From: Ignavibacteriae bacterium HGW-Ignavibacteriae-4 | GTDB lineage: Bacteria; Bacteroidota; Ignavibacteria; Kapaibacteriales; UBA2268 | DNA length: 64,000 bases | Assembly (NCBI GenBank): GCA_002839765.1 | Contig: PGYR01000002.1 | Location: forward strand, 84,449-148,448 | Direction of reading: 5' to 3' | Shown: positions 33,802 through 42,337 of the stretch, one piece after another | Numbering within the stretch: the first letter of the stretch is position 1 | Layout: the number at the start of each line of letters is the position of its first letter | Position numbers and translations under genes: made by a program | Notes under the pieces: model-generated | Databases searched by the model: none | Seen by the model: only the letters and a program-made list of their open reading frames with translations | What the model was told of the DNA's origin: nothing

Positions 33802-34422
33802 TTGAAATTACTCATAGCAATAATTATACTATTCGCCAGTAGTTCACTGTATTCTCAGGGACTACCTGGTGGGCAGTATGATAGATATGAAATAGAACCT
33901 TTGAAAACAAATGCTAAAAACAAGGCGATGATTTCTGCAAAGTATAAATATACAACTAATGATACCTACTCGATGAATGATATTGGAATCAAGCTCGGAA
34001 TTTATGCTACTGATGATTTGGTTATTGGGGCTCATTATTTTTATTTATTTGATAAATCTGTAATTTTTGTTCCTAAATCTGATAATCTAAAGGCGGCATT
34101 GCTTTATGATTTGTACGGTATCAACGTTGATTATTTCGTATCTAACAGCTATTCGCTACCTATTTCAGTTGGATTGAATCTAGGAATCGGTCAAGCGACC
34201 TATACAAGCTTTGGAAACTCACCCGTAAGTGATGACCTAACAGGCGATTGGTTATCCAATATTGAACCTGAAGTTAATCTATACTTTCACATCACGAATA
34301 ACATGCTAATTGACTTTAATATTGGTTATCGTATTATCTCAGGCCTTGAATACGACGGTCTCGAGAATACTGATTTATCAGGATTTGCCGGTGGCATTGG
34401 ACTTACGCTAACTATTCAATAA
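33802..34422 (+). CDS. Outer-membrane beta-barrel-like protein
   Basis: This gene starts with TTG directly after the stop of the DUF302 gene (no gap), so translation is probably coupled. The 206-residue product has a signal peptide (MKLLIAIIILFASSSLYSQG) and amphipathic beta-strands (KAMISAKYKYTTNDTYSMND, DLVIGAHYFYLFD, LPISVGLNLGIGQ), ending GFAGGIGLTLTIQ. This fits a small outer-membrane barrel of 8-10 strands. No specific family is recognised. Confidence 0.75.
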   Translation: MKLLIAIIILFASSSLYSQGLPGGQYDRYEIEPLKTNAKNKAMISAKYKYTTNDTYSMNDIGIKLGIYATDDLVIGAHYFYLFDKSVIFVPKSDNLKAALLYDLYGINVDYFVSNSYSLPISVGLNLGIGQATYTSFGNSPVSDDLTGDWLSNIEPEVNLYFHITNNMLIDFNIGYRIISGLEYDGLENTDLSGFAGGIGLTLTIQ

Positions 34423-34574
34423 TATTATTCATCTACCTAACACTCTGATAGACTAGCACATACGGCATTCCATTAAGAAGGTAATTTTGATTTAATATAA
34501 TATTTTCGTTACTTGCTATTTGGATGTAAGTCGAAAGGCATATTTCTAATATTTCTAACAACCATTAGGTTATC

Positions 34575-35285
34575 TTGGATTTATCAATACTATTTGGATT
34601 CTTAGTTGGTGTTGTTTTAGCTCTACCTCCTGGACCAGTTGGTGTTACAGCTATCGAGATAGGGTTATTCCAGAACAAGAAAGCAGGATTTCAACTTGCG
34701 CTTGGCAATGCCATAATGGACTTTATCTACTGTTTGGGCGTTATATTCGCTACATCAGCAGCTATATCTACGCTTAGTAGCTTTTCTAAAGATTATCCAG
34801 CAGCATACCTAGTATTCCAAATTGGAGCTATTTCGGCACTCTTTGTTATTGGATTTATAAACCTAAAAGCCAAAAAAAGAAAAGTAAAAAAAGGTGACGA
34901 AGCTACCTCTGGGTACGCCTCCAAATTAGGGAAGAAAGGGCCTATATTCCTTGGTATAGCCATCGCACTGACTAACCTTGCAAACCCTACATTCCTTCCT
35001 TCGCTTGCCGCAGTTACTATCTGGGTACACGAAGCAGGATTGACAACGGGTGGAGCAATATCTAATTTCCTATTTGCTCTTGGCTTCGGTCTAGGTAATT
35101 TGTTTTGGGTCAATTTCATCGCCTCTCTTACAAACAAATACAAACACAAGTTCTCTACTAATATGATTCTCAGAATCAAGCAAGCAGCAGGTGTTACATT
35201 CATCGGCTTTGGTACATTCCTCGGGTTTAGATTAATATCTCTATCTAAGTTACCCGAAATGCTTCGCTTAATTTTAGCATTTTAA
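34575..35285 (+). CDS. LysE-family amino-acid/metabolite exporter
   Basis: A 236-residue inner-membrane protein of six hydrophobic segments, beginning with a TTG codon. The family opening (LFGFLVGVVLALPPGPVGVTAIEIGLFQNK) is clear, with the PPGPV motif and AGFQLALGNAIMDFIYCLGV after it, and NLANPTFLPSLAAVT in the second half. LysE-type proteins export amino acids or related small molecules; the substrate here is unknown. It precedes the lycopene cyclase gene by 38 bp. Confidence 0.88.
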   Translation: MDLSILFGFLVGVVLALPPGPVGVTAIEIGLFQNKKAGFQLALGNAIMDFIYCLGVIFATSAAISTLSSFSKDYPAAYLVFQIGAISALFVIGFINLKAKKRKVKKGDEATSGYASKLGKKGPIFLGIAIALTNLANPTFLPSLAAVTIWVHEAGLTTGGAISNFLFALGFGLGNLFWVNFIASLTNKYKHKFSTNMILRIKQAAGVTFIGFGTFLGFRLISLSKLPEMLRLILAF

Positions 35286-35323
35286 CTTCATAATAATTCT
35301 AACTTTTATTCGCCTAACAATCT

Positions 35324-36475
35324 ATGAAAATGGAATATGACATTATAGTTTGTGGTGGTGGGATGTCTGGACTAAGTCTTTCTTTTAGGGCAATACAATC
35401 AGGCGTTTGGGCAAACAAATCAATATTAATAATCGATAAGAGCGACAAATCCATCAATGATAGAACTTGGTGCTTTTGGGAAAATTCACTTTCTCCATTT
35501 GAAGAAATAATATTTCGAAAATGGGTGGATATGTGCTTCTTCAGTGTTGATAACAAAAGCTTATTGCTCGATACGGGCGATTATAGCTATAATATGATAC
35601 GTAGTATTGATTTCTACAATTATACTTTAGATTATCTAAAATCACAGCCGAACGTAACTATAACAAATGAGAGCATAATAAGTATGAACTCTATTGTGAA
35701 TGGTTGCGAAGTAGTCACTGATTCAAATAAGTACCAATCAGAATATGTATTCAACTCTATATACAAAAAACCAAAATTAGAAGAAAAACACACCTATCTA
35801 CTCCAACACTTCAAAGGAGTTATAATAGAATCCAATGATCTAGGTTTAGATACAAAACAAATATATCTGATGGATTTCCGAACTAGTCAAGAAAATGGAA
35901 ATACGTTTTTCTATGTACTCCCAACCTCAGAAACGACTGCACTAGTCGAATATACTCTCTTCTCTGATAAGCTATTACCAAAGGAAGTGTATGACCAAAG
36001 AATTGAAGAATACATCAGAGAAGTGCTTAGAGTCAACGATTATAAGATAATAGAAAGCGAATTTGGTGTTATACCTATGACCGATTATTCTTTCGTTAGA
36101 ACAACTGGAAATATTATAAACCTTGGTACTATAGGTGGGGACACTCGTGGTTCTACGGGCTATACATTCACTAATACACAAAAGACAATCACAAAGATAA
36201 TTAATAGTTATCAAGAGAATGGTAAACCTCACTACAAGGAAGAACACATTTCGACTAAACATAAACTATATGATAGCACTTTGCTGAAAGTATTAGCAGA
36301 TGGTAAATACCAAGGCCATCAGCTATTTACAGATATGTTTTCTTCAGTAAAAGCGACTGATATACTGGCATTTCTTGACGGTGAGAGTTCACTCAAACAG
36401 GATTTCAAAGTAATCAAAAGTCTTATCCCCCAATATTTCATCAAGCCTTTTTTTCGTAGTTGGCTAAATAGATAA
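35324..36475 (+). CDS. Lycopene cyclase (CrtY type)
   Basis: This 383-residue flavoprotein has an N-terminal dinucleotide fold (YDIIVCGGGMSGLSLSFRAI) and lycopene-cyclase signatures NDRTWCFWE (about residue 47), FYVLPTSETTALVEYTLFS, FGVIPMTDY and GTIGGDTRGSTGYTFTNTQK. It would cyclise the ends of lycopene to beta- or related rings in the membrane. No other carotenoid gene (crtE, crtB, crtI) is nearby, so the pathway must be encoded elsewhere. It is probably co-transcribed with the upstream LysE gene. Confidence 0.9.
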   Translation: MKMEYDIIVCGGGMSGLSLSFRAIQSGVWANKSILIIDKSDKSINDRTWCFWENSLSPFEEIIFRKWVDMCFFSVDNKSLLLDTGDYSYNMIRSIDFYNYTLDYLKSQPNVTITNESIISMNSIVNGCEVVTDSNKYQSEYVFNSIYKKPKLEEKHTYLLQHFKGVIIESNDLGLDTKQIYLMDFRTSQENGNTFFYVLPTSETTALVEYTLFSDKLLPKEVYDQRIEEYIREVLRVNDYKIIESEFGVIPMTDYSFVRTTGNIINLGTIGGDTRGSTGYTFTNTQKTITKIINSYQENGKPHYKEEHISTKHKLYDSTLLKVLADGKYQGHQLFTDMFSSVKATDILAFLDGESSLKQDFKVIKSLIPQYFIKPFFRSWLNR

Positions 36476-36774
36476 TACGGCTTCCTCAGATATAGTGTAA
36501 ATAAAAAGTATAGTTTTTATAGTGAAAAATGCATAAAATTGATAATTTTTAAAATCGCAAAAAAAGCAGAAAATTGGGCAAAAAGTAATTTTCTATTCAA
36601 TTTCTAAATTATTAATAAAAATAAATTTATTTTCTTTAAATAGTTCTATGATATTACATATCAGTTACTTATATTGGATTTAGTGATATATCTTATGTGG
36701 AAAAGTAAAAAAAAGTTTCATTTTTGTGAGACGTTTTTGCTGTTCATGTGTCTTTATAGTTAGAGGAATTACAA
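36476..36774. other. AT-rich intergenic region before sigma gene 1
   Basis: These 299 bp hold no ORF. The first 230 bp are very AT-rich with A- and T-tracts (a perfect AAAATAAA/TTTATTTT palindrome near 36616). The last 60 bp contain GAGAC (36728-36732), about 15 bases, then GTGTC (36748-36752), which could be an ECF-type promoter, followed by AGAGGAATT as the ribosome binding site of the sigma gene. The 31-bp element of locus 2 is not present here. Confidence 0.4.
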
Positions 36775-37344
36775 ATGAGCAAAAAGTATAGCAAATATTC
36801 CGACTTAGAGTTATTTAACTTACTAAGTGGAGTTCAAACCGAAGCCGAATTGGCTTTCGGTGAGTTATACTCGCGTTATTCGCAAAAAATCTATGCTTAT
36901 AGCCTCCGAATGACTGGTAATAAAGAGGATGCAAACGACATTTTCCAAGAAACTTTCTTGAATTTCTTCAATACGGCAAAATCAAAACCTGATCTTACAA
37001 GTGTATCGGGATTGATGATAACAATTGCTCGTAATCTATGTATAAACCATACTAGAAGTAAGAAAATACATATAGACTTGGAAGAGTATAATTTGCAGAC
37101 TAATGACACTGGTTATGAGCAGAAAGAATTGCTTGATCTGATTTCCAATGCACTTGAATTATTGGAATTCGAATATAAGGATGCATTCATTTTGCGACAG
37201 TATCACGGATTTTCGTACAAAGAGATAGCCGAGATTACTAACGCGCCCGAATCTACTATTAGAAATAGATTTTGGCGTGCTAAAGAAAAGATTAAGGAGA
37301 TACTTGCTCCTTATTTACATGAGATATCAAATAATAATAATTGA
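36775..37344 (+). CDS. ECF-type RNA polymerase sigma factor, locus 1
   Basis: A 189-residue group 4 sigma factor. Region 2 is visible in AFGELYSRYSQKIYAYSLRM and DANDIFQETFLNFF. Region 4 is EYKDAFILRQYHGFSYKEIA and the helix-turn-helix TNAPESTIRNRFWRAKEKI. The linker (LLDLISNALELLEFE) is almost the same as in the second sigma gene at 41758-42330, so the two are paralogues. The putative membrane-spanning anti-sigma gene begins 8 bp after its stop. It should direct transcription of an envelope-related regulon. Confidence 0.93.
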   Translation: MSKKYSKYSDLELFNLLSGVQTEAELAFGELYSRYSQKIYAYSLRMTGNKEDANDIFQETFLNFFNTAKSKPDLTSVSGLMITIARNLCINHTRSKKIHIDLEEYNLQTNDTGYEQKELLDLISNALELLEFEYKDAFILRQYHGFSYKEIAEITNAPESTIRNRFWRAKEKIKEILAPYLHEISNNNN

Positions 37345-37352
37345 GTTTAAAA

Positions 37353-38597
37353 ATGTCATACAACCAAATGATACACGAATACTTGGACACGGGACTAAAA
37401 CAGCCCCAAGAAGATGCACTGTTCCAAGCATTAGCATCAGATCAAGTCCTGAGAGGTGATTTTCAGCAGCAGCTAAGTATTATGAAAATAGCAGCTAATG
37501 ATATGAATAGTATATCGCCTCCAATAGAAGCAACTAATGCGGTGTTCAGTAGCTTGGGTTTTACCATCCCTTCTGGGGGAGCTCCGACATCTACGGTCGT
37601 GAACGAAACTAGAAGAAAGCCGGGAGCAGCTATATTTGCATCGGCATCAGGAGTAGGAGTACTCAATATATTCAAAGATAATCTTTCTACTTTAGGTTCT
37701 ATTGCCGTTGCAGCAATGATTTCTACGTTCTTGTTTATGACATTTGACAAAGAATTGCCAACTGCTGAGGTTAGCACTGTTGGTGTAACTTTGGCTCAAA
37801 ACTACTATGATGACGCATCTCATTCTACTTTACCAATTGTTAGTTCAATTGATAAAACAGTAGAGAGAACAACTAATAGTAGCAGAAATAGCTCTAACTA
37901 TCAACCTGTTAGATCTTCGTCAATTCCAATTGCAGCTTCTAATGAGAAGGGCAAAGAGAATTCAACAGAAGTTTTCGCAGCCAACAATGATTTGGCAACT
38001 AATATTGAACAAAAGACTATAAAAGAAATAAATAAAATAAATGAAAACGGCTTCACTATAGTAAAAGTCAACAGATTAAGCACTAGCGATGCTTCGGCAT
38101 TGGGTTTCCCAGAACCAAATTTCGTTTATGAAGAAAAAAGTGGTTTTGCTCTCGAGTTAAGAGGAGCTAACAATCCAAACGAAACAGCTCTTCTGAACGA
38201 TATGATGATAGGAGTTAACTTCGAATTTATAGATGATTTCTACGCAATAGGGCTTATAGGTAATGAACGCTATGTAGTGAGAGTGGCTAACCCACTATCT
38301 GCAGGCGAACAAATAAAGTATTCTAATGAATCGATGATTTCTTTCATGGTTGGATTACGATATGCTCCGGATGAGATGATACTCGATGGTATGTTAGTTC
38401 CTTATATACAGGCAAGTGGTGGTGGTATTTCCAACGGATTTGCAGGTGGATTCGAATCAGGACTTATATTAAATCTGAATAGCAATTACTCATTCTTAGT
38501 TGGTTATGGCAAACAATTTGCAAAATACAACTTCGAGGGTAATCTATATAATACCAACAAAGATGGCATAAACGTAGGGTTGAGGTATTCTTTCTAG
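37353..38597 (+). CDS. Putative dual membrane-spanning anti-sigma factor, locus 1
   Basis: I place the start at the ATG at 37353 because MSYNQMIHEYLDTGLKQPQE aligns without offset with the start of the paralogue at 41746; a TTG at 37341 is less likely. Of 414 residues, about 1-75 form a cytoplasmic helical anti-sigma-like domain. One TM helix follows (about 110-131, LSTLGSIAVAAMISTFLFMT), then a Ser/Asn-rich periplasmic linker of about 110 residues. The last 170 residues alternate beta-strands (LRGANNPNETALLNDMMIGV, MISFMVGLRYAPDEM, YSFLVGYGKQFAKYN) and end GLRYSF with a C-terminal Phe. This matches the Dsa architecture described in Bacteroides. It should hold sigma 1 inactive and respond to the outer membrane. 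Confidence 0.75.
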   Translation: MSYNQMIHEYLDTGLKQPQEDALFQALASDQVLRGDFQQQLSIMKIAANDMNSISPPIEATNAVFSSLGFTIPSGGAPTSTVVNETRRKPGAAIFASASGVGVLNIFKDNLSTLGSIAVAAMISTFLFMTFDKELPTAEVSTVGVTLAQNYYDDASHSTLPIVSSIDKTVERTTNSSRNSSNYQPVRSSSIPIAASNEKGKENSTEVFAANNDLATNIEQKTIKEINKINENGFTIVKVNRLSTSDASALGFPEPNFVYEEKSGFALELRGANNPNETALLNDMMIGVNFEFIDDFYAIGLIGNERYVVRVANPLSAGEQIKYSNESMISFMVGLRYAPDEMILDGMLVPYIQASGGGISNGFAGGFESGLILNLNSNYSFLVGYGKQFAKYNFEGNLYNTNKDGINVGLRYSF

Positions 38598-38600
38598 GGG
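38583..38600 (+). repeat. 18-bp direct repeat, left copy
   Basis: AGGTATTCTTTCTAGGGG spans the TAG stop codon of the gene at 37353-38597. An identical copy in the same orientation lies at 39646-39663, spanning the stop codon of the gene at 39657-40493. They bracket a 1.05-kb segment carrying one lipoprotein gene. Confidence 0.7.
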
Positions 38601-38627
38601 AACACTATTAAGAAATTTGAATAAAAA

Positions 38628-38654
38628 AAGGGAAAGTCTATTTAACTTTCCCTT
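38628..38654 (-). terminator. Terminator between convergent genes
   Basis: AAGGGAAAGT (38628-38637) pairs with ACTTTCCCTT (38645-38654) over a 7-base loop. The A run on its left (38623-38629) makes it a minus-strand terminator for the lipoprotein gene at 38682; it may also serve the plus-strand anti-sigma gene. Confidence 0.85.
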
Positions 38655-38681
38655 ACATAAAATTTATTAGTTTGATAAGTA

Positions 38682-39527
38682 CTATTCAGTTAATTTGAAT
38701 GAAACCTTATGAGTAGATTCACCTACGACTAAAATCTTCTTACCATTACTTAGACTTATATAGTGGGGCTCAAATAAAGTCACAGATAAGTCATAAGTCC
38801 CACTAAAAGTAATATTATGAAGAAATGGTTTTAGCTCAACGCTACCTGTATTCGCCTGATACCAAGATAAGCCACTAACTACTGTATCTGAAAGTAATCT
38901 CTCTTGAAAACTATCTGTCGGTGAAATCTTAATATAAGCTTTAGTTGCACTTGGGCTAGCTGACCAACTTAAAGTATATCCCGATGATTTGGAAATAGAA
39001 TCCCCTCTAGTGAAGTTTTTAATTTGAACAGCCTGACCTAAAGAAATACTATCGAGTATTTGGTCAAATTTATTATTACCGTCCATCTTAATAATATTAA
39101 CTCCAGAACCGAAATTTAAGTCTGATTCTTCAACTTTTTTAGTGGGGTCATATTTTCCTTCTAATGAACCACTCAAGTGTATCTCATTAATGTAGAAATT
39201 TTGTGTGTCAAAAGGTTTGAAATTTGAATCGAAAAGTCCAGCGTTTGTTTTATAGTAGGTGCCTTCATAATCTGATGAATCAACTACACCCTCATGAGTG
39301 TATATTTCATAAACTTTTTCATATTCTTTCGTTAAAAAAACAATACCATTTAATGAGCCAATATCCCAATTATCAACGACATCATCCAGGTGGTGATAGC
39401 CAGTATTATCGAATAGTTTCGTTATATCCCTGCTATCAGGCCCCGTTGTGCTATCATCGCTACAGCTTACGAATGTAAACACAACCATCATAATTATAAG
39501 TACTGTATTTATAGATTTTTTTTTCAA
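38682..39527 (-). CDS. Lipoprotein of unknown function
   Basis: A 281-residue lipoprotein (signal ending FTFVSC, then SDDSTTGPDSRD, the same linker style as the DUF4856 proteins). The mature part is beta-rich; residues about 185-281 look like an Ig-like or fibronectin-type sandwich (GYTLSWSASPSATKAYIKIS ... TFSGTYDLSVTLFE). No family is certain. It lies between 18-bp direct repeats. It could be the distal gene of the sigma-2 operon (129-bp gap from the gene upstream) or an independent insertion. Confidence 0.7.
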   Translation of the reverse strand: MKKKSINTVLIIMMVVFTFVSCSDDSTTGPDSRDITKLFDNTGYHHLDDVVDNWDIGSLNGIVFLTKEYEKVYEIYTHEGVVDSSDYEGTYYKTNAGLFDSNFKPFDTQNFYINEIHLSGSLEGKYDPTKKVEESDLNFGSGVNIIKMDGNNKFDQILDSISLGQAVQIKNFTRGDSISKSSGYTLSWSASPSATKAYIKISPTDSFQERLLSDTVVSGLSWYQANTGSVELKPFLHNITFSGTYDLSVTLFEPHYISLSNGKKILVVGESTHKVSFKLTE

Positions 39528-39645
39528 CTATTACCTATATATTTAAGTTAGCAATTTTGGGTCGTATAAACCACTTGCGTTTAAAAACGGTAAATCCATA
39601 AATTAGTTACATAGCTCAAATTAAAAAAACATAAGTCTTAAAAAT

Positions 39646-39663
39646 AGGTATTCTTTCTAGGGG
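39646..39663 (+). repeat. 18-bp direct repeat, right copy
   Basis: AGGTATTCTTTCTAGGGG, identical to 38583-38600. Here CTA at 39657-39659 is the stop codon of the minus-strand lipoprotein gene at 39657-40493. Confidence 0.7.
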
Positions 39664-40493
39664 TATCTGTAAGTTAGAATAAATTTATAATTAGTTTGTC
39701 TGTTTACGAATGGAACATTTCTTGCTTCCAAATCGAATTCAATATTTATATCGAACCCATTTATTCTATCTTCTGAATCAAATGTATAATTTAAGAAATT
39801 GACTTTAACTTTGTGATTAGTTTGTTGGGTTATATTAATACCGTTATAATCTAATATTGAACTCGTATAGCTAATACTTTCATTACCTTGTCTTTCATAT
39901 AAGATATAGGTGTTGAAAGTTTGCACACTGTCCATTTTAGTATTCGCATCCGATAGGAATACCATTTGTGAATCAGTAGAATCCATCTGGTCGAACATAC
40001 CGTCAATTGTAAAATCAATCCATGCCCAGTTTTTACTTAGGTTAGTATCCATTTCTAAATTAAAATTGTTCTTACTCTGCTGAGGTTGAAAAAAGGCATA
40101 CTTTTCAAGATTTATTATTACTTCTTCTTGTCTAGAATTATACAGCGTATCGAAGGTTTTATACGTCACTATGGTAATAATTGAATCAAGAATGGGACTA
40201 AATCTGGGAGCAATTGTTCTCGTATCTATACTTTTAATTATCTGCGATAACGAATCTATTACATTTCCCAAAGAATCTCTAACAACAATTAGTGAATCGA
40301 TTGTGAATATATACTTAGTGGAATCAGAGCTTTTTACAGTGTCAATTTGTACTAAAGTATCAATTCTAACAATAGTATCTCTTTCTATTATAGTTGTTTT
40401 ATAGTCTGGATCTGTACCTAAGGAGTCTTCGCAAGCAACAATTAGAGCCACAAACATCAGTGCTAATAAAATATGTAAGTATCTTTTAATCAA
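39657..40493 (-). CDS. Lipoprotein co-translated with anti-sigma gene 2
   Basis: This 278-residue lipoprotein (MIKRYLHILLALMFVALIVAC) starts inside the stop of the anti-sigma gene (4-bp overlap), so it belongs to the sigma-2 operon. After the lipid anchor comes a repetitive Ile/Asp/Thr stretch (RDTIVRIDTLVQIDTVK, then DSLIVVRDSLGNVIDSLS) that may be an extended or coiled stalk. A beta-rich C-terminal domain follows (about 120-278). I recognise no family. Tight coupling suggests a third component of the signalling system, perhaps the outer-membrane sensor partner or a stalk to the barrel domain. Confidence 0.75.
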   Translation of the reverse strand: MIKRYLHILLALMFVALIVACEDSLGTDPDYKTTIIERDTIVRIDTLVQIDTVKSSDSTKYIFTIDSLIVVRDSLGNVIDSLSQIIKSIDTRTIAPRFSPILDSIITIVTYKTFDTLYNSRQEEVIINLEKYAFFQPQQSKNNFNLEMDTNLSKNWAWIDFTIDGMFDQMDSTDSQMVFLSDANTKMDSVQTFNTYILYERQGNESISYTSSILDYNGINITQQTNHKVKVNFLNYTFDSEDRINGFDINIEFDLEARNVPFVNRQTNYKFILTYRYP

Positions 40494-41746
40494 AACTCTA
40501 CTCCAATCCCCAAATGAGTCCCATATTTATTTGAGGAGAAATTAATATTCTTATGATAGTAACTTAAGAAAGTATAATCGGATTTGAAGTAAAAATATGT
40601 GTTCCCGAATAAATAATAGTCTAAACCAACACCAATACGTGCCAATTCACCAATATTAGTAGCGCCAACTGATAAATCTATATTGGGTCTAACTTGTAAA
40701 AATTCCAAATATTCTGGTGCATATCTGAAGATCATAGAAGCTGAATACACAGTCGGTTGCTGTTGATATATTAATTTCTGTCCAGAATTACTTATATCTG
40801 TAAATTCTTGATAGAAATTCTCTTGTCTTAGGTCTAAACCAATCGAGTATTCTCTCGATAAATTATAAAGACCACTTACTCTAAGATTATCCGAAAAAGT
40901 ATTATTTCTCTCAACGAAATCAGAACCAATATTCTGGAAGTATCGTCCTAGTGCAGCTTCTAGCTTAATGCTTGTTTCTGGATTGTAAGTGTTAAAGTTG
41001 TTTATTATGAAATTAGCATTATTAGAACTAAACGAATTTGGTTGTTCCACAAAGTTAGATTGGAAAACAGTATTGGGATTATCGCCCATTGTTTTCTTAT
41101 TGATATTCAGCTCAGAATTAGTTTGTTGATTAGTTGATAGTTCTAATGCTTTATTTTCTTCTCTTAGCATGTTAGTTATTGAATTCAAACTAGCAATTTG
41201 ATTCTGAAGATTATTTAGTTGACTATTAAGTCTAGCATTAACAGAAACAATTTTATTTAGTTCTTTTGTCTTATTCAATTCTCTATTCTGTATTAAGGCC
41301 CCATTCGATTCATTGTTTTTCTCTTCAGGTAGCTCTAATGTTAAATCTGCTGTATCGTAACTGTAAGAAGAGACTACAGGTATTCTGCTTTTCTCAGAGT
41401 TATTACTTCCACTACCAATTGGCAATAACCAAAGCATAACTAAAGCAGTTGCCATAGTTGCCATCAGTCCTGTTAGTATAGGGGCTTTGTATAGTGTCCA
41501 AAACCCTGCAAGAGAATTAGAACTAGTTGTGCCAGCTATCCCCAAGTTTGCAAAAAGTGCTTCCGTAGAAGATATAGCGGGTACAAAGGCCGCTGTATCT
41601 TTACCTATAGCCATCTTCATTGCAAAGAGCTGATTGAAGTCATATCGAAGCTCTTCACTGCTAGCAAGTTCATTGAATAGCAATTCTTGGTTGGTGCTAT
41701 CCAAATTCCCATCGAAGTATTCATTTATCAGATTTTCATGTTTCAT
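40490..41746 (-). CDS. Putative dual membrane-spanning anti-sigma factor, locus 2
   Basis: This 418-residue protein is a paralogue of the one at 37353-38597. The N-terminal 70 residues align (HENLINEYFDGNLDSTNQEL with the locus 1 start; ISSTEALFANLGI with IEATNAVFSSLGF). A TM helix follows (about 88-110, APILTGLMATMATALVMLWL), then a periplasmic segment with a predicted coiled coil (about 155-210; LNSQLNNLQNQIASLNSITN). The C-terminal 165 residues are beta-strands with aromatic girdles, ending HLGIGVEF with a terminal Phe as in outer-membrane barrels. It begins 11 bp after sigma gene 2 and overlaps the next lipoprotein gene. Confidence 0.75.
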   Translation of the reverse strand: MKHENLINEYFDGNLDSTNQELLFNELASSEELRYDFNQLFAMKMAIGKDTAAFVPAISSTEALFANLGIAGTTSSNSLAGFWTLYKAPILTGLMATMATALVMLWLLPIGSGSNNSEKSRIPVVSSYSYDTADLTLELPEEKNNESNGALIQNRELNKTKELNKIVSVNARLNSQLNNLQNQIASLNSITNMLREENKALELSTNQQTNSELNINKKTMGDNPNTVFQSNFVEQPNSFSSNNANFIINNFNTYNPETSIKLEAALGRYFQNIGSDFVERNNTFSDNLRVSGLYNLSREYSIGLDLRQENFYQEFTDISNSGQKLIYQQQPTVYSASMIFRYAPEYLEFLQVRPNIDLSVGATNIGELARIGVGLDYYLFGNTYFYFKSDYTFLSYYHKNINFSSNKYGTHLGIGVEF

Positions 41747-41757
41747 ATTATTACTCC

Positions 41758-42330
41758 CTATTTGAAGTGTTTTTCTAAGTCTTTCAAATATGGTTTTAAA
41801 ATTTGTTTTATTTTGTTTCTTGCTCTAAAAACTCTTGACTTTGCGTTGTTTAGTGTAGTTCCAGTTATTTCAGCTATTTCTTCGTACGAAAGTCCGTTGT
41901 ACTCTCTTAGTATAAACGCATCTTGAAACTCAAATTCTAACAGCTCAAGAGCCATAGCAATCAAGTCAAGGAGTTCTTGTCTGTCTTGTCTGTTATATTC
42001 GCCTTCGTGCAAATCTAACTTATCTGTATATACTATTCGTTCGCTCTTCTTTTTCTGATTCAATGATAAATTTCTTGCGATTGTAATAAGGTATCCGTGT
42101 ACATTCACATTACCTTCTTGTACTTTCACATTCTGATAGAATCGCATAAAAGTTTCTTGGAATATATCTTCGGCTGTTTGTTCATCATTGAAAATCTTAT
42201 AGCAATAGGCATGAATATTCGGAGAATATCTACTATACAACTCTTTGAACGCATCCCCAGACAATTTCTTGTCATTTCGAAGCATTCTAATCAGTTCAGA
42301 ATCCGTATTATTTTTAAGATTTTTAGTCAT
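41758..42330 (-). CDS. ECF-type RNA polymerase sigma factor, locus 2
   Basis: A 190-residue group 4 sigma factor with region 2 (AFKELYSRYSPNIHAYCYKI, EQTAEDIFQETFMRFYQ) and region 4 (EFQDAFILREYNGLSYEEIA, TGTTLNNAKSRVFRARNKI). It is a close paralogue of the gene at 36775-37344. It heads a three- or four-gene operon. Seven bases in front of its ATG begins a 31-bp element that is also found, in divergent orientation, upstream of the large T9SS protein gene, which suggests autoregulation. Confidence 0.93.
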   Translation of the reverse strand: MTKNLKNNTDSELIRMLRNDKKLSGDAFKELYSRYSPNIHAYCYKIFNDEQTAEDIFQETFMRFYQNVKVQEGNVNVHGYLITIARNLSLNQKKKSERIVYTDKLDLHEGEYNRQDRQELLDLIAMALELLEFEFQDAFILREYNGLSYEEIAEITGTTLNNAKSRVFRARNKIKQILKPYLKDLEKHFK

Positions 42331-42337
42331 TCAAAAA

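Noticed and set aside
36600..36630. AAAATAAA/TTTATTTT palindrome before sigma gene 1
   Set aside because: In such AT-rich DNA a palindrome made only of A and T is expected by chance; no functional position supports it.
37341..37352. TTG start for the locus 1 anti-sigma protein
   Set aside because: The ATG at 37353 aligns exactly with the start of the locus 2 paralogue.
39527..39657. Reading the gene at 38682 as certainly part of the sigma-2 operon
   Set aside because: The 129-bp gap, and the direct repeat at its edge, leave both an operon and an independent insertion open.
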